DNA of 64,000 bases. Source: Dyella jiangningensis (GTDB lineage Bacteria > Pseudomonadota > Gammaproteobacteria > Xanthomonadales > Rhodanobacteraceae). The translations under genes were made by a program, and so were the position numbers. The notes below the pieces were generated by a model. It was not told the DNA's origin. It ran no database searches and saw only the letters and a list, made by a program, of their open reading frames with translations. Positions 45,680 through 56,000 of the stretch are shown here, in pieces. Every line of letters begins with the position of its first letter. Position 1 is the stretch's first letter. The DNA is taken from contig NZ_NFZS01000004.1 in NCBI RefSeq assembly GCF_003264855.1, positions 744,001 to 808,000 of the forward strand, given 5' to 3'.

Positions 45680-46233
45680 GTCGGGGAAAACCGGCCGGCG
45701 AGGTATTCGCGAGCCATGAAGAGGGCGGCGATCGAACGGCCTTCAGTGACGTCCTCGCGGGCGATCAGGAGGTGCAGGTCGGCGAGCTTCCACGGAACCA
45801 CTTCCAGTTCCTCGGGTTCGTCGCCCTGCAGGCGTTCGGGATACAGGTCCTGCGCCAGCACGACATGCGCCATGTGCGTCATGTACGAAGGCGACAGCGA
45901 CAGGTTGTGCAGGATCTTCAGCTTGCGTGCGCCATAGCCGATCTCTTCCTTGAGCTCGCGATCGGCACCCTGCTCCACCGTTTCGTCGCGATCGAGGCGA
46001 CCCTTGGGCAGGCTGAGTTCGTAGCGGCCGACGCCGGCGCCGTACTCGTGCACGAGCAGCACCGTTTCATCGTCAAGCATGGGCACGATGATCACGGCAC
46101 CCAGTCCACTGCCTTTCAATCGCTCGTAGACGCGGCGTTCGCCGTTGGAGAATTCGAGGTCGAGCTGCTCGACGCGCAGGAAGCTGCTGTCGTGCACGTC
46201 GCGTGTCGCATGGATGATGGGTGGCTTGCGCAT
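45676..46233 (-). CDS. nudE: ADP compounds hydrolase NudE
   Basis: 185 residues from ATG 46233 (MRKPPIIHA). Nudix hydrolase acting on ADP-ribose, NADH and diadenosine compounds. The Nudix box is present as LPKGRLDRDE...ADRELKEEIGYGA. LVHEYGAGVGRYEL is the typical NudE strand before it. The stop overlaps the cysQ start. Gene order nudE-cysQ is common in gammaproteobacteria. Confidence 0.95.
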
Positions 46234-46247
46234 GGGTCGATTGTAGC

Positions 46248-46604
46248 TCAGCGCCCCGCAACCGCCGGCAGCTGACGACCACGCCCCGCCACCACCGCCC
46301 ATACCAGCATGCCGAACGCGATGCCCTGGAGCACGCTCGTGGCTACCCCGACAACGGCGGCGTGCCGGGCCAGCTCTATCGTGGTCTGCTCGCGCGCCTG
46401 CACGGCAGCTGGCAAATAGACGAAGTGGTACCAGCCGGAGGCCAGCAGCACCAGCATTTCGATGATGCTTCCGAGCAGGAGCAACAACGCCGGGCCCGGC
46501 ATCCTTCGCCAGAACACCGCCGCCAGCACCACGCCGATGATGGCGGCGGTCATCTGCGGCGCGTTGGCCAACAAGCCGTAGAGAATCTGCATGGATGCAT
46601 CCAT
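46248..46604 (-). CDS. small membrane protein of unknown function
   Basis: 118 residues with four hydrophobic segments (about 5-30, 37-58, 80-108) and few charges outside a short loop (QAREQTTIEL). AAGGA eight bases before ATG 46604 supports the start; a second in-frame ATG lies four codons later. It sits between hisN and nudE in the minus-strand operon, 13 and 14 bp from each. No family recognised. Confidence 0.75.
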   Translation of the reverse strand: MDASMQILYGLLANAPQMTAAIIGVVLAAVFWRRMPGPALLLLLGSIIEMLVLLASGWYHFVYLPAAVQAREQTTIELARHAAVVGVATSVLQGIAFGMLVWAVVAGRGRQLPAVAGR

Positions 46605-46617
46605 TCGGTGTTCCTTC

Positions 46618-47400
46618 TCAGCGCGCTGCGCGCAGGCGTTTCAGTACGGCGGCGTGGATGGCGGGTGTACCGGCAAGCACGCTTCGCGATTCCAGGGTGA
46701 GTGATTGGCCGTCCAAATCGGTGAACACGCCGCCTGCTTCGCGCACGATCACCGCGAGCGCCGCGATGTCGAGGATGTTCACATCCGACTCCAGCACTAG
46801 GTCCAGGCTGCCGCGTGCGAGCAGGTGGTAATGGCAGAAATCGCCATAACCGCGAATGCGATTGGTGTCGCGGATCAGCGCGCCCAGCTCGGCCCAGCGC
46901 GCATCGGCAGTGAGCGACTTCACGTTGCCGATGGAAAGCGATGCCTGCGCCAGCGTCGACGTCGGTGCGACATGCACCTGCTCGCCCTCGAACCAACTGC
47001 CGGCACCGGCGCTGGCCCACATGGTCTCGCCGTAGATCGGCGCACTGGAAACGCCTAGGACCAGCTCGCCACGGTGCATCAAGGCGATCTGCGTGGAGAA
47101 GAACGGCGTGCGGCGCACGAAACTCTTGGTGCCATCGAGCGGATCCACCATCCACAGCAGTTCGGGATTGCCTTCGTCGCGCCCAAACTCCTCACCGTAG
47201 ATCGACGCCTCCGGCAAGGCCTGCTGCAGTAGCTTGCGGATGGCCATCTCTGCCTCGCGGTCAGCGACGGTGACGGGCGTGTCGTCGCTCTTGAGCTCGA
47301 TGTCCACGCCACGACGCCAGTAATGCCGCAGTACCTCGGCGGCGGCCTGCGCCGCTTCGCGCGCCGCGGCGAGTGCATGCGGCAGGTTCAGTTCAGCCAT
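46618..47400 (-). CDS. hisN: histidinol-phosphatase / inositol monophosphatase-family phosphatase HisN-like
   Basis: 260 residues from ATG 47400. Inositol-phosphatase fold: metal motif DPLDGTKSF, SIYGEEFG with the Glu ligand, and DILDIAALAVIVREAGG. The conserved small linker TDLDGQSL is present. HisN-type enzymes dephosphorylate histidinol phosphate, but closely related proteins take other sugar phosphates; the substrate is likely but not certain. Its start overlaps the gspN stop by eight bases. Confidence 0.85.
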   Translation of the reverse strand: MAELNLPHALAAAREAAQAAAEVLRHYWRRGVDIELKSDDTPVTVADREAEMAIRKLLQQALPEASIYGEEFGRDEGNPELLWMVDPLDGTKSFVRRTPFFSTQIALMHRGELVLGVSSAPIYGETMWASAGAGSWFEGEQVHVAPTSTLAQASLSIGNVKSLTADARWAELGALIRDTNRIRGYGDFCHYHLLARGSLDLVLESDVNILDIAALAVIVREAGGVFTDLDGQSLTLESRSVLAGTPAIHAAVLKRLRAAR

Positions 47401-48184
47401 GATTTCCCCCGGGCATGGTGGCAGCGAGGCCACCGGTGTAATGGATGTGCGTGACGCCGTCGGCATCGACGGGGCCGAAAGCGGCGAGCCAACGAGTCAA
47501 GGCGGGTGTCGGTTCGCGCGGCGCCGCGATGGCATTGAAGCGCCACGCCAGCGGGCTGAGCTGCAAGCCGCCATCGATGCGCAACGGACCCCTACCGCTG
47601 TCGTACAGATGACCATCGATCACGCCGCTGCTGCCGTGCATGGTCAATCGCAACGTGCCCAACAGCACATCGCCCTGGCGGGGCGTACGCAACGATGCGT
47701 CCTGCCACTCCAGGCGGGCATCCAGCACGAGCGGCCAGCCTCCCTGCAACTGCGCCTTGGGTATATCGGCCGTGAGGGTGCCGCGCGGCTTTCCGCCGGG
47801 AAGCGCGAGGTGTGCGTTCAACAGATCGAGGTCGGCGCGCATATGGACGTCCGTCCACCGCGCATCGGTGGCGCTGCGCCCCTGCATGCGACCGTGGAAT
47901 TGCAGGCGCGGTCCCTGCAGGTCGACAAGGCATTCGGGATCGCCCCGCAGCAAGGCGCCACGCGAAAGCTGCCAGTCGAGTCGCCCGAGATCCTCGCCCT
48001 TGGCCGATACGACGCGGCCGGCATGGCCATCCCAGATCAGTCCGCTCACTTGCTGCAAGTGAATGCCGCCGAGGCGACCTGCCAACAGCGGCAGCACCCA
48101 GCGCGCGGGCATGAACCACACGAGGGCAAAGCCGATGAGCAGCAGGCCAAGCAGGCCGGCCAGTGCGATACGCCAATGCTTCAA
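47393..48184 (-). CDS. gspN: type II secretion protein N (GspN-like)
   Basis: 263 residues. One N-terminal membrane anchor (about 5-25) and a periplasmic region rich in beta-strands (LGGIHLQQVSGLIWDGHAG). GspN is an accessory component of the type II secretion machinery, normally in a gsp operon. Here it stands at the head of a housekeeping operon (hisN, nudE, cysQ, mazG). The start is TTG at 48184. No other gsp gene is in this window, so a specialised role cannot be excluded. Confidence 0.8.
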   Translation of the reverse strand: MKHWRIALAGLLGLLLIGFALVWFMPARWVLPLLAGRLGGIHLQQVSGLIWDGHAGRVVSAKGEDLGRLDWQLSRGALLRGDPECLVDLQGPRLQFHGRMQGRSATDARWTDVHMRADLDLLNAHLALPGGKPRGTLTADIPKAQLQGGWPLVLDARLEWQDASLRTPRQGDVLLGTLRLTMHGSSGVIDGHLYDSGRGPLRIDGGLQLSPLAWRFNAIAAPREPTPALTRWLAAFGPVDADGVTHIHYTGGLAATMPGGNHG

Positions 48185-48245
48185 ACCAATTCCCGGGGAT
48201 TTGGAAGACTTGAGCGGGCATGCTCGAAACCCCGATCATAGCCGG

Positions 48246-49607
48246 ATGAACACCCTCCCCGCTGCCGACGCGCTGGTGCGTCGAGACCTGAGCCACCTGT
48301 GGCACCCCTGCACGCAGATGCACGATCACCAGACGGTGCCGATGGTGCCCATCGCGCGTGGCGATGGGGCATGGCTGGTCGGCACCGACGGACGGCGCTA
48401 TCTCGACGGCATCAGCTCGTGGTGGACCAACCTGTTCGGACACGCCAACCCGCGCATCGCCGCGGCGCTGGCCGACCAGGCGCGCACGCTGGAACACGTG
48501 ATTTTCGCCGGTTTTACCCATGAACCCGCCGTGGCGCTCGCGGAAGAACTGGTGCGCGTGACGCCGCCCGGCCTCGATCGCGTCTTCTATGCGGACAACG
48601 GTTCAGCCGCGATCGAAGTGGCGCTGAAGATGAGCTTCCACTACTGGCTGAACCAGGGTCATGGCGAGAAGACGCGCTTCATCGCGCTCACCGGCAGCTA
48701 TCACGGCGAAACGTTGGGCGCACTGTCGGTCAGCGATGTGGCGCTGTATCGCAAGACGTACGCACCGCTGCTGCTGACGCCGATCCTCGCGCCTTCGCCC
48801 GACGCCTACGAGGCAGAGCCCGGCGAAAGCGGGGCCGCGGTGGCGCAACGGCGGCTCGGCGAATTGCGCACCTTGCTTGAGCAGCACGCCCACGAAGTAT
48901 GCGCGGTGATCGTGGAGCCGCTGGTGCAGTGCGCCGGCGGCATGCGCATGTACCATCCCGATTACCTGGCCGGGCTGCGCGCACTGTGTGACGAGTTCGC
49001 CGTGCATTTCATCGCCGATGAAATCGCGGTGGGTTTCGGCCGCACGGGCACCTTGTTCGCGTGTGAGCAGGCCGGCGTATCACCCGACTTCATGTGCCTG
49101 TCCAAGGGACTCACCGGCGGCTTCCTGCCGCTGTCGGCGGTACTCACCACCACGCAGGTGTATGACGCTTTTTACGCGGAGTACAGCGCGGGCAAGGCGT
49201 TCCTGCATTCGCACAGTTACACCGGCAACCCGCTCGCCTGCCGCGTGGCGCTGGAAACGCTGGCGATTTTCCGCGACGAACCGGTGCTGGAACGCAATCG
49301 CGTCTTGTCAGCGCACCTGGCGCAGCGGCTCGATGCACTGCGCGGTCATCCGCATGTCGCCGACGTGCGCCAGACCGGGATGATCGCCGCCGTGGAGCTG
49401 GTGGCCGACAAGCCGAGACGCACACCGTTCCCGCCAGGCGATCGCCGCGGGCTGCGCGTCTACCTGCACGGACTCACCCAGGGCGCGCTGCTGCGCCCCC
49501 TGGGTGATGTCATCTACTTCATGCCGCCCTATGTGATCACCACGCAGGAAATCGACCTGCTGGTGGATACGGCCGTCGACGGCATCGAGCGCGCCGTCGC
49601 CGGCTGA
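48246..49607 (+). CDS. bioA: adenosylmethionine-8-amino-7-oxononanoate aminotransferase BioA
   Basis: 453 residues from ATG 48246. It transfers the amino group of SAM to KAPA to make DAPA in biotin synthesis. Fold-type I PLP enzyme: HLWHPCTQMHDH at the start, GITSWW-type segment (DGISSWWTNLFGH), VFYADNGSAAIEVA and CLSKGLTGGFLPLS with the PLP lysine. HSHSYTGNPLACR is the family's distinctive block. A longer in-frame start (48063) would overlap gspN and is rejected. Divergent from gspN by 61 bp. Confidence 0.96.
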   Translation: MNTLPAADALVRRDLSHLWHPCTQMHDHQTVPMVPIARGDGAWLVGTDGRRYLDGISSWWTNLFGHANPRIAAALADQARTLEHVIFAGFTHEPAVALAEELVRVTPPGLDRVFYADNGSAAIEVALKMSFHYWLNQGHGEKTRFIALTGSYHGETLGALSVSDVALYRKTYAPLLLTPILAPSPDAYEAEPGESGAAVAQRRLGELRTLLEQHAHEVCAVIVEPLVQCAGGMRMYHPDYLAGLRALCDEFAVHFIADEIAVGFGRTGTLFACEQAGVSPDFMCLSKGLTGGFLPLSAVLTTTQVYDAFYAEYSAGKAFLHSHSYTGNPLACRVALETLAIFRDEPVLERNRVLSAHLAQRLDALRGHPHVADVRQTGMIAAVELVADKPRRTPFPPGDRRGLRVYLHGLTQGALLRPLGDVIYFMPPYVITTQEIDLLVDTAVDGIERAVAG

Positions 49608-49614
49608 CCGGGGC

Positions 49615-49965
49615 TTAGTGCCCGCCGTGGATGGTCACGCTCGGGTCGAGCTTCTGCAGCGCCGGGCCCATGGTGGTTTCACCCGTGTTCTGGATGTCCT
49701 GCCGGTTGTAGCTGCGTCCGGGCACGGTCAGGCAGCTGCCGTGCTTGGCCGGGATCATGCTGCCCGTCGTCTGCAGGCAGGTACGGTCGCCGGGCCGCGG
49801 TGGGCCCTGCTTGACCGGCTGCGAACCGAGGGGCTGCACCTGCCCTTCCGGCAGTGCCTGCATGCTGTTGTTGCTGGTCGGTGCCGTGCTCTGTGCGATC
49901 GCCAGCGGGCTGGCCGCCAGGGCAACCACAGCACCAAGGAAAAGTGCGATCGTGGACTTGTTCAT
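49615..49965 (-). CDS. small exported protein with two cysteines, unknown function
   Basis: 116 residues from ATG 49965 with a strong ribosome site (GGAGGTGGAAC). Signal peptide (MNKSTIALFLGAVVALAASPLAIA), then a low-complexity Pro/Gln/Ser part and a C-terminal region with two cysteines (CLQTTG..., SCLTVPG) likely forming a disulfide. It ends in HGGH. The gene converges with bioA. No family recognised. Confidence 0.75.
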   Translation of the reverse strand: MNKSTIALFLGAVVALAASPLAIAQSTAPTSNNSMQALPEGQVQPLGSQPVKQGPPRPGDRTCLQTTGSMIPAKHGSCLTVPGRSYNRQDIQNTGETTMGPALQKLDPSVTIHGGH

Positions 49966-50134
49966 GTTCCACCTCCGGGGAGTGAGGGACGTCTTCATCC
50001 TGCGCCTGCCCGCGTCGGCAGGCAAATCCGGGCCGCCCCATGTCGCCGCGTGTTCAGCTTTCGCCGCACAAGGCGCATGAGACGGTTCGCCGCTGTCCGT
50101 TATGCTTTCCGTTTCCACCATCATAGAACGCGCC

Positions 50135-50869
50135 ATGCGCACCATTCGCATACACGTGGACCTGCCGCTCGCGGTCGGCCAGGAACTGCCGCTTCCGGCG
50201 CAGGCCGGGGAGCACGTGGCGCGCGTGCTCAGGCTGGAGGCCGGCGACCCGGTCACCCTGTTCAATGGCGATGGCCACGACTACCTCTCGCTCATCCAGG
50301 CCGTCGGCAAGCGCGAGGTGACCGTGCGGGTCCAGGCGGCGCAACCGGTCGCCAACGAGTCGCCGTTGCCGCTGACGCTGGCCCAGGGCGTGGCCCGTGG
50401 CGAGAAGATGGACCTGATCGTGCAGAAAGCCACGGAACTGGGCGTTGCGCGCATCGTTCCGCTGCTGACCGAGCGCTCCGAAGTGAAGCTCGACGCGGGG
50501 CGTGCGGAAAAGCGCCTCGCCCACTGGCGCGCGGTGGTCGCCAGCGCCTGCGAGCAGAGCGGGCGTGCCACCGTGCCCGAGGTGAGCCCCGCACTTCCGC
50601 TGGAGGCGTGGCTGAAGGGATTGGCGGATGACGGCGCCTTGCGCCTCGCATTGCTGCCCGAAGGCAGCCAACGGCCCGGCGAACTGCGCTTCACGCCTGC
50701 GGGCGGCTTGCTCGTGGTCGGCCCCGAAGGCGGCCTTGGCCAACGCGACACGGCGGCACTGGCCGACGCGCGCTTCACGGGTCTCAAGCTGGGGCCGCGC
50801 ATCCTTCGCACGGAGACGGCCGGCCTGGCCGCATTGGCCGCGCTGCAGGCGCTGCACGGGGATATCTGA
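50135..50869 (+). CDS. rsmE: 16S rRNA (uracil1498-N3)-methyltransferase RsmE
   Basis: 244 residues from ATG 50135. It methylates U1498 of 16S rRNA. SPOUT fold with a C-terminal trefoil knot: GPEGGLGQRD and LGPRILRTETAGLAAL are the SAM-binding knot motifs. The N-terminal PUA-like domain (residues 1-70) binds RNA. QKATELGVARIVPLLTERS is also typical. Confidence 0.96.
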   Translation: MRTIRIHVDLPLAVGQELPLPAQAGEHVARVLRLEAGDPVTLFNGDGHDYLSLIQAVGKREVTVRVQAAQPVANESPLPLTLAQGVARGEKMDLIVQKATELGVARIVPLLTERSEVKLDAGRAEKRLAHWRAVVASACEQSGRATVPEVSPALPLEAWLKGLADDGALRLALLPEGSQRPGELRFTPAGGLLVVGPEGGLGQRDTAALADARFTGLKLGPRILRTETAGLAALAALQALHGDI

Positions 50870-50906
50870 CACCACGCCGCCTCGGTAAGGCGGCGCGGCG
50901 GCTTGC

Positions 50907-51383
50907 TCAGCTGGCGAGATCGAGCAGCTCGATCAGTTCGGCCTCGATGCCTTCCAGGTCCGGGATGACCGCGATGTCGTCGCGCACCAGTACCTGTGCC
51001 TTCACGCCGGGAGGCAGTGGCGCGCCGTCGTGGGTGGGGATGATCAGTTCCGCGTTGAGCGTGGTCAGCCGCGGGAAGCCCTGCGTGACCACGGCCACGA
51101 ACGGCAGGTCGGCATGACCGCCCAGCGCCTTCAGCACGGCCACGCGCACGGCCTGTTCGCTGTCGCCTTCGCCAGCGCCGGCCAGTGTGCTGAACGACAG
51201 CAGCGGTACGCGCCAGCCACGCCACGCAATGCGGCCCAGCAGCCACGCCGGCGCGCCTTCCACCGGTTCGGGCGCGGGCAGGGTGATCACTTCGGCCACG
51301 GTCGCATTGGGCAGCAGCAGGCGCAGGTTGCCCACCGGCACCAGCACGCAGCGGATTTCACGCGGTAGCGGTAGCTCGCTCAT
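50907..51383 (-). CDS. chpC: CheW-domain protein ChpC of the Pil-Chp system
   Basis: 158 residues, one CheW domain. It fits ChpC: LPNATVAEVI, GRIAWRGWRVPLLSF, VAVVTQGFPRL. ChpC is a second CheW-like adaptor coupling alternative chemoreceptors to ChpA in Pseudomonas. The stop of chpB overlaps its start (ATGA). Last gene of the chemosensory operon. Confidence 0.9.
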   Translation of the reverse strand: MSELPLPREIRCVLVPVGNLRLLLPNATVAEVITLPAPEPVEGAPAWLLGRIAWRGWRVPLLSFSTLAGAGEGDSEQAVRVAVLKALGGHADLPFVAVVTQGFPRLTTLNAELIIPTHDGAPLPPGVKAQVLVRDDIAVIPDLEGIEAELIELLDLAS

Positions 51384-53044
51384 CGCCGGCCCTCCATCGA
51401 CATCTCCTCGACCAGGCGCGCCGCCAGCTCGGCGGGCGTACCGGAATAACTGTTGAGGCGCTCGGCTTCGATGCCATGCACCATATCCGTGAAAGGCGAG
51501 TCGGGGGACGCTTCCACCCAGACCTGTCCACCACGGTCGTAGATGGCCTGCGAGCCACCCAGCGCGTCATTGGCCTGCCCGGCGAAGACGATCGCCAGGG
51601 CGTTGCGGCCGAACACGTTGGCCGCCATGGTGAAGCTGGCATCGATCGGCGAACTGCCGCGCCCATCCTGGCCGTCGAGCGGCTGCAATTCGATGCGGCC
51701 GTCGCGCTGCACGCGCGCCTGGTGTCCGCCTGGCACCACCAGCACCTCGCCCATCCGCGCACGCGCGCCGTGGGCGGCAACGTTCACCGGCAGGCCGCAC
51801 TGGCCGGTCATGCGGTCGGCCACCGTTTCGGCAGATGTACCGCCCATGTGCTGGACATGCAGCACCGTGGCGCGCAGGTCCATCGGCAATCGCGACAGGA
51901 AGGAGCACACCGCGTCGGTACTGTCGGCGGCGGCGCCGATCACCAGGATCCGGCTGATCGCACCGTCCACGTCCGACAGCACCATCTCGTGCCCGCCCTC
52001 GTAGGCCTTCGGCGCGATGGCCTCTTCGATCGACACCAGTTCCAGGGTCATGCCGGGCTTGAGGAACGACTCGTCCTCGCTGCCGCCCTCGGGTGCCAGG
52101 TATTCCGCGGCACTGAGTTTTTCGATGCCGAAGTCGGCGGATTTGATCGGGGCGTCAACGACGGCGACCGGTGCGTCCTCTTCGTCGACCAGCGACCAGC
52201 TCGACGCCGCGCCGAGCATGGACGGCGAACCCTTGGTGCTGCCCTCGCCCGCGGTGCCTGGCATGAACGAATCGTCCAACGGCGACAGCGAAAGATGATC
52301 GAGCTGGAACGAAGGCATCACGCGCGGCGCGGATTCCTGCGTTTCGAATTCGACCGGCGCGGGGCCCCGGGTGGCCAGCGCGTCGACGCCGAAGTGGCCG
52401 TCGTGCAGAGGCGGCAGCTCGTCTTCGGCAACGAACTTGAGCGAACCGAAGTCGTCTTCGGCAGCCTGCGGCTCATCGGCAGCCAGCAGTGCTTCGAGCT
52501 CGGCGGCGAGCGTTTCCGACGCGGCGGTCGCTTCGCCGCTTTCGATCGCGACGGGCTCGATCCGGGAGTCGCTGACGTCCGGCAACGGCGGCGGCTCGAA
52601 CGCGGCCTCCGGTGCGGCGTCTTCAAACGCCAGCGTTTCGGCAGTAGCGGTTTCGCTCACCGCCGCTTCGGGCACCACCGGCGCATCGTGCGGACGCGGC
52701 GGATCGAGATCGCCTTGCGCCATGACCTTCACCGCGAGATGGCGGGCCCAGCGGGCGCGATCCCAACCGTCGAGCTTGCGGCTGGCCTGCGCATCGTTGA
52801 ACACGACACGCGGGTAGTCGCCATCGATCACGTCATAGAGGCGGTCGAGATCGTCCTCGGCCTCTTCGTCCAGGTTCACCACCAGCACCTGCGCGCCGGT
52901 GCTGTCCAGCAGGTTCTGACTCAGCGTGGACAGCGCACCTTCGTGCACGATCCGCGCCCCGCGCTCGCGAAGCGCCTCGCGCAGCTGGCCGCCCAGTTCC
53001 ACATCGTCGAAGAGAAGCGCAACAGCGATCGACGACTCAGCCAT
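51380..53044 (-). CDS. chpB: ChpB, CheB-like protein with substituted catalytic serine
   Basis: 554 residues. The N-terminal about 115 residues look like a degenerate receiver without the acidic triad. Residues about 120-340 are acidic and low in complexity. The C-terminal 190 residues are a CheB domain. There the usual GASTGG around the nucleophile reads VIGAAADSTDAV, so the catalytic Ser is Ala, while His (VQHMGG) and Asp (FAGQANDALGG) remain. Methylesterase activity is therefore doubtful. It overlaps chpA by eight bases and chpC by four. pilK, its methyltransferase partner, is absent. Confidence 0.9.
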   Translation of the reverse strand: MAESSIAVALLFDDVELGGQLREALRERGARIVHEGALSTLSQNLLDSTGAQVLVVNLDEEAEDDLDRLYDVIDGDYPRVVFNDAQASRKLDGWDRARWARHLAVKVMAQGDLDPPRPHDAPVVPEAAVSETATAETLAFEDAAPEAAFEPPPLPDVSDSRIEPVAIESGEATAASETLAAELEALLAADEPQAAEDDFGSLKFVAEDELPPLHDGHFGVDALATRGPAPVEFETQESAPRVMPSFQLDHLSLSPLDDSFMPGTAGEGSTKGSPSMLGAASSWSLVDEEDAPVAVVDAPIKSADFGIEKLSAAEYLAPEGGSEDESFLKPGMTLELVSIEEAIAPKAYEGGHEMVLSDVDGAISRILVIGAAADSTDAVCSFLSRLPMDLRATVLHVQHMGGTSAETVADRMTGQCGLPVNVAAHGARARMGEVLVVPGGHQARVQRDGRIELQPLDGQDGRGSSPIDASFTMAANVFGRNALAIVFAGQANDALGGSQAIYDRGGQVWVEASPDSPFTDMVHGIEAERLNSYSGTPAELAARLVEEMSMEGRR

Positions 53045-56000
53045 TGAGCGACTCCATGGTGCGCTGCTCCAGCACCTCGCCGATCTGCGCCAGCAGTTCG
53101 GCTTCCTGGTACGGCTTGCCGAGGTAGCGATCGACGCCGATGTCAAAGGCGCGCTGGCGATGCTTATCGCCGGTACGCGAGGTGATCATGATGATCGGCA
53201 CGTCACGCAGACGCGGGTCGGCCTTCATGTGCGTCGCCAGCTCGTAGCCGTCCATGCGCGGCATCTCGATGTCGAGCAGCATCAGGTCGGGCACGCGGTC
53301 GTGCAGCTTCTCGAGCGCGTCGACACCATCCTTCGCGGTGGTGACCTCGTACTCGTGGCGTTCCAGCACGCGGCCGGTGACCTTGCGCATGGTGATCGAG
53401 TCATCGACCACCATCACCAGCGGACGCACGCGCGGCTCTTCCACCACCGGCGTAGCGACCGCGCTGAGACCCTCTTCCAGGCGCTGCAGGCGGCGCGCGG
53501 TGCCGTGGCGGACCAGCGGTGCAAGATCAAGAATGATCAGCACCGAGCCATCGCCCATGATGGTCGCGCCGAGGATGCCCGGCACCGAGCTCACCTGCGG
53601 GCCGACCGACTTCACCACGATTTCGCGCGAGCCGATCACGGCGTCGATGCGGATCGCGGCGCGCAGGTCGCCCGAACGCGTCAGCAGCAGCGGCACCTGT
53701 TCTTCGTCGGTGGCATGGCTGGCCGCGATGCCGAGCAGGTCGGACAGATCGTGGATACTGTAGTCCTCGCCGGCGTACGGGAACATCGGCTCGGCAGCCG
53801 CCACGCGTTCAGCCAGCTCCGACGGCGAGATGCGGGCCACGCCCTGCACCGAGGTCATCGGGATGGCAAAGGTGGCTTCGCCGATGCGGACCAGGATGGC
53901 CTGCGTCACCGCGAGGGTGAACGGCAGGCGCAGCACGAAGGTGGTGCCTTCGCCGGCCTTCGATTCGATCGACAGCGCGCCGCCGAGCTGCTTGATCTCG
54001 TTCGCGACCACGTCCATGCCCACGCCGCGGCCGGCGAGCTGGGTCACGGTGCTGGCGGTGGAGAAGCCAGGCTGGGTGATGAGCGCGAGTATCTGGTCGT
54101 CGCTGATGCGCGCGTCGGCACGGATCAGGCCACGCTCGATGCCGCGCTTGTGGATCGCCTCGCGGTCCAGGCCGCGACCGTCATCGCTGACGCGTACCAC
54201 CACCTCGGTGGCTTCACGGGCGACGCGAATGCGTACGGCACCTTCTTCCGGCTTGCCCGCCTTGCGGCGTTCGGCCGGCGACTCGAAGCCATGCGCCACC
54301 GAGTTGCGCAGCATGTGCTCGAACGGCGCCTTGATGCGGTCGAGCAGGTTGCGATCCATTTCGCCGTGGGCGCCTTCGACGTACAGCTGGGCGCTCTTGC
54401 CTTCTTCCTGGGCTGCCTGGCGCAGCGTGCGGCGAAGGTTCGGCACCATCGTGTCGAACGGCAGCATGCGCGTGCGCAGCAGGCCTTCCTGCAGCTCCGA
54501 GCTCACGCGCGACTGCTGGATCAGCAGCGTTTCCGCCTGTCGGGTGAGTTCGTCGAGCATGCCCTGGATGGACACCAAGTCGGAGACCGACTCGGCCAGC
54601 GCGCGCGAGTACTGCTGCAGCTGCGAGAAGCGGTCGAGCTCGAGCGGATCGAACACCGCCATGCCCGCTTCGCGATGCTCGCGCTGGAAGCGCGCGATGA
54701 TCTGCGCTTCGGTTTCGATTTCCAGCATGCGCAGCTGGCTGCGCAGACGCTGCACGGTCTGGTCGAGTTCGACCAGGTTGAAGCGGTAGCCGGCGACCTG
54801 CTGTTCGAGGCGCGAGCGGTAAATCGCCACCTCGCCGGCATGGTTCACCAGCGTGTCGAGCAGTTCGGCGCGGACACGGATCTGTTCCTGCGACGTGCCG
54901 GTGGCTTCTTCGCGCTCCTCGGGCAGCAGTTCGGGCAGCCTGGCGCGTTCGGGGAACGGCACCACGGTCGCGGACGGCGGCGCAGCGTGGGTCTCGGCCG
55001 AGCCTTCGCCCATGCCGAGGAAGCGGTCGATCATCGCCTGCGGATAGGCGATCGACTTGCCCTGCGACACGCGCTGGACCAGGCCATGCAACAGATCGAA
55101 GCCCGCTTCCAGCGCGGCGATCAGTTCGCCGAACTGCGCCGACTCGGGGTTCAGCGGCTTTTCGAGCGCGGTTTCGATGGCGTGCGTGAGATCGCCCACC
55201 GGCACCATGCCGGCAATGCGCGCGCCACCCTTGAGGGTATGCAGGTCGCGCTGCAGTTCGGCGAGGTGCGCCGACTCGGTCGGCTCCACGCGCCACTGCG
55301 CCAGTACGCTGTCGGAGTGATCGAGGATCTCGCGCGCTTCTTCGATGAAGATTTCGAGCAGGTCGGGGTCGATCTGGCTGGGCGAAACCATGCCCTCGCC
55401 GTCTTCAGCCTCGGCTTCGCGCACCGGCGCGGCAGCTTCCGCGGGCGTCGCGACGATCGGCTCTTCGATCACCGGTTCGATCGTCGGCTCGACGACCGGC
55501 TCGATGGCGAACTCGGCGACCGGTGCCGGCGCGTCGATGCTTTCCTGCGCTACTTCGATACCGGCGTCGACCGGTGCCAAGGTTTCAGCAGCATCGGATG
55601 CTTCGGCCGTCGCTTCGACGGATTCCGACGGCGCATTGAACGTGACGTGGGAGGCCGTTTCCGTCGTAAGGTCGGCCGACGGCTCGTCGACCAGATCGAA
55701 CGCCATGGCTTCGTCGAGATCGATTTCCTCGGCGACGAGGCCATCTTCCGTAGGCCCGGCGACTTCGCCGGCAGGCGCGCTCTCGAGAGATTCCGCCTCG
55801 CCGAGCAGTTCGGCGTAGACATCGGCGAACTCGTCCTCGTCCGAACCGTCGGTGGGCAAGGACAGCCCGATCGTCGAATCGGGCGCGGAGGCCACCGGTT
55901 CGGCCGACGGCAGGTGCGCGTCGAGATTGAATTCGCCCAGCGCGGCGAGCAGTTCGTCCGCGTAGTTGTCTTTCGCCGGCTCCGCAGGTACGACGAGGCT

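Noticed and set aside
50880-50902. GCCGCCT/AGGCGGC hairpin between rsmE and chpC as terminator
   Set aside because: No U-tract; could be chance in GC-rich sequence.
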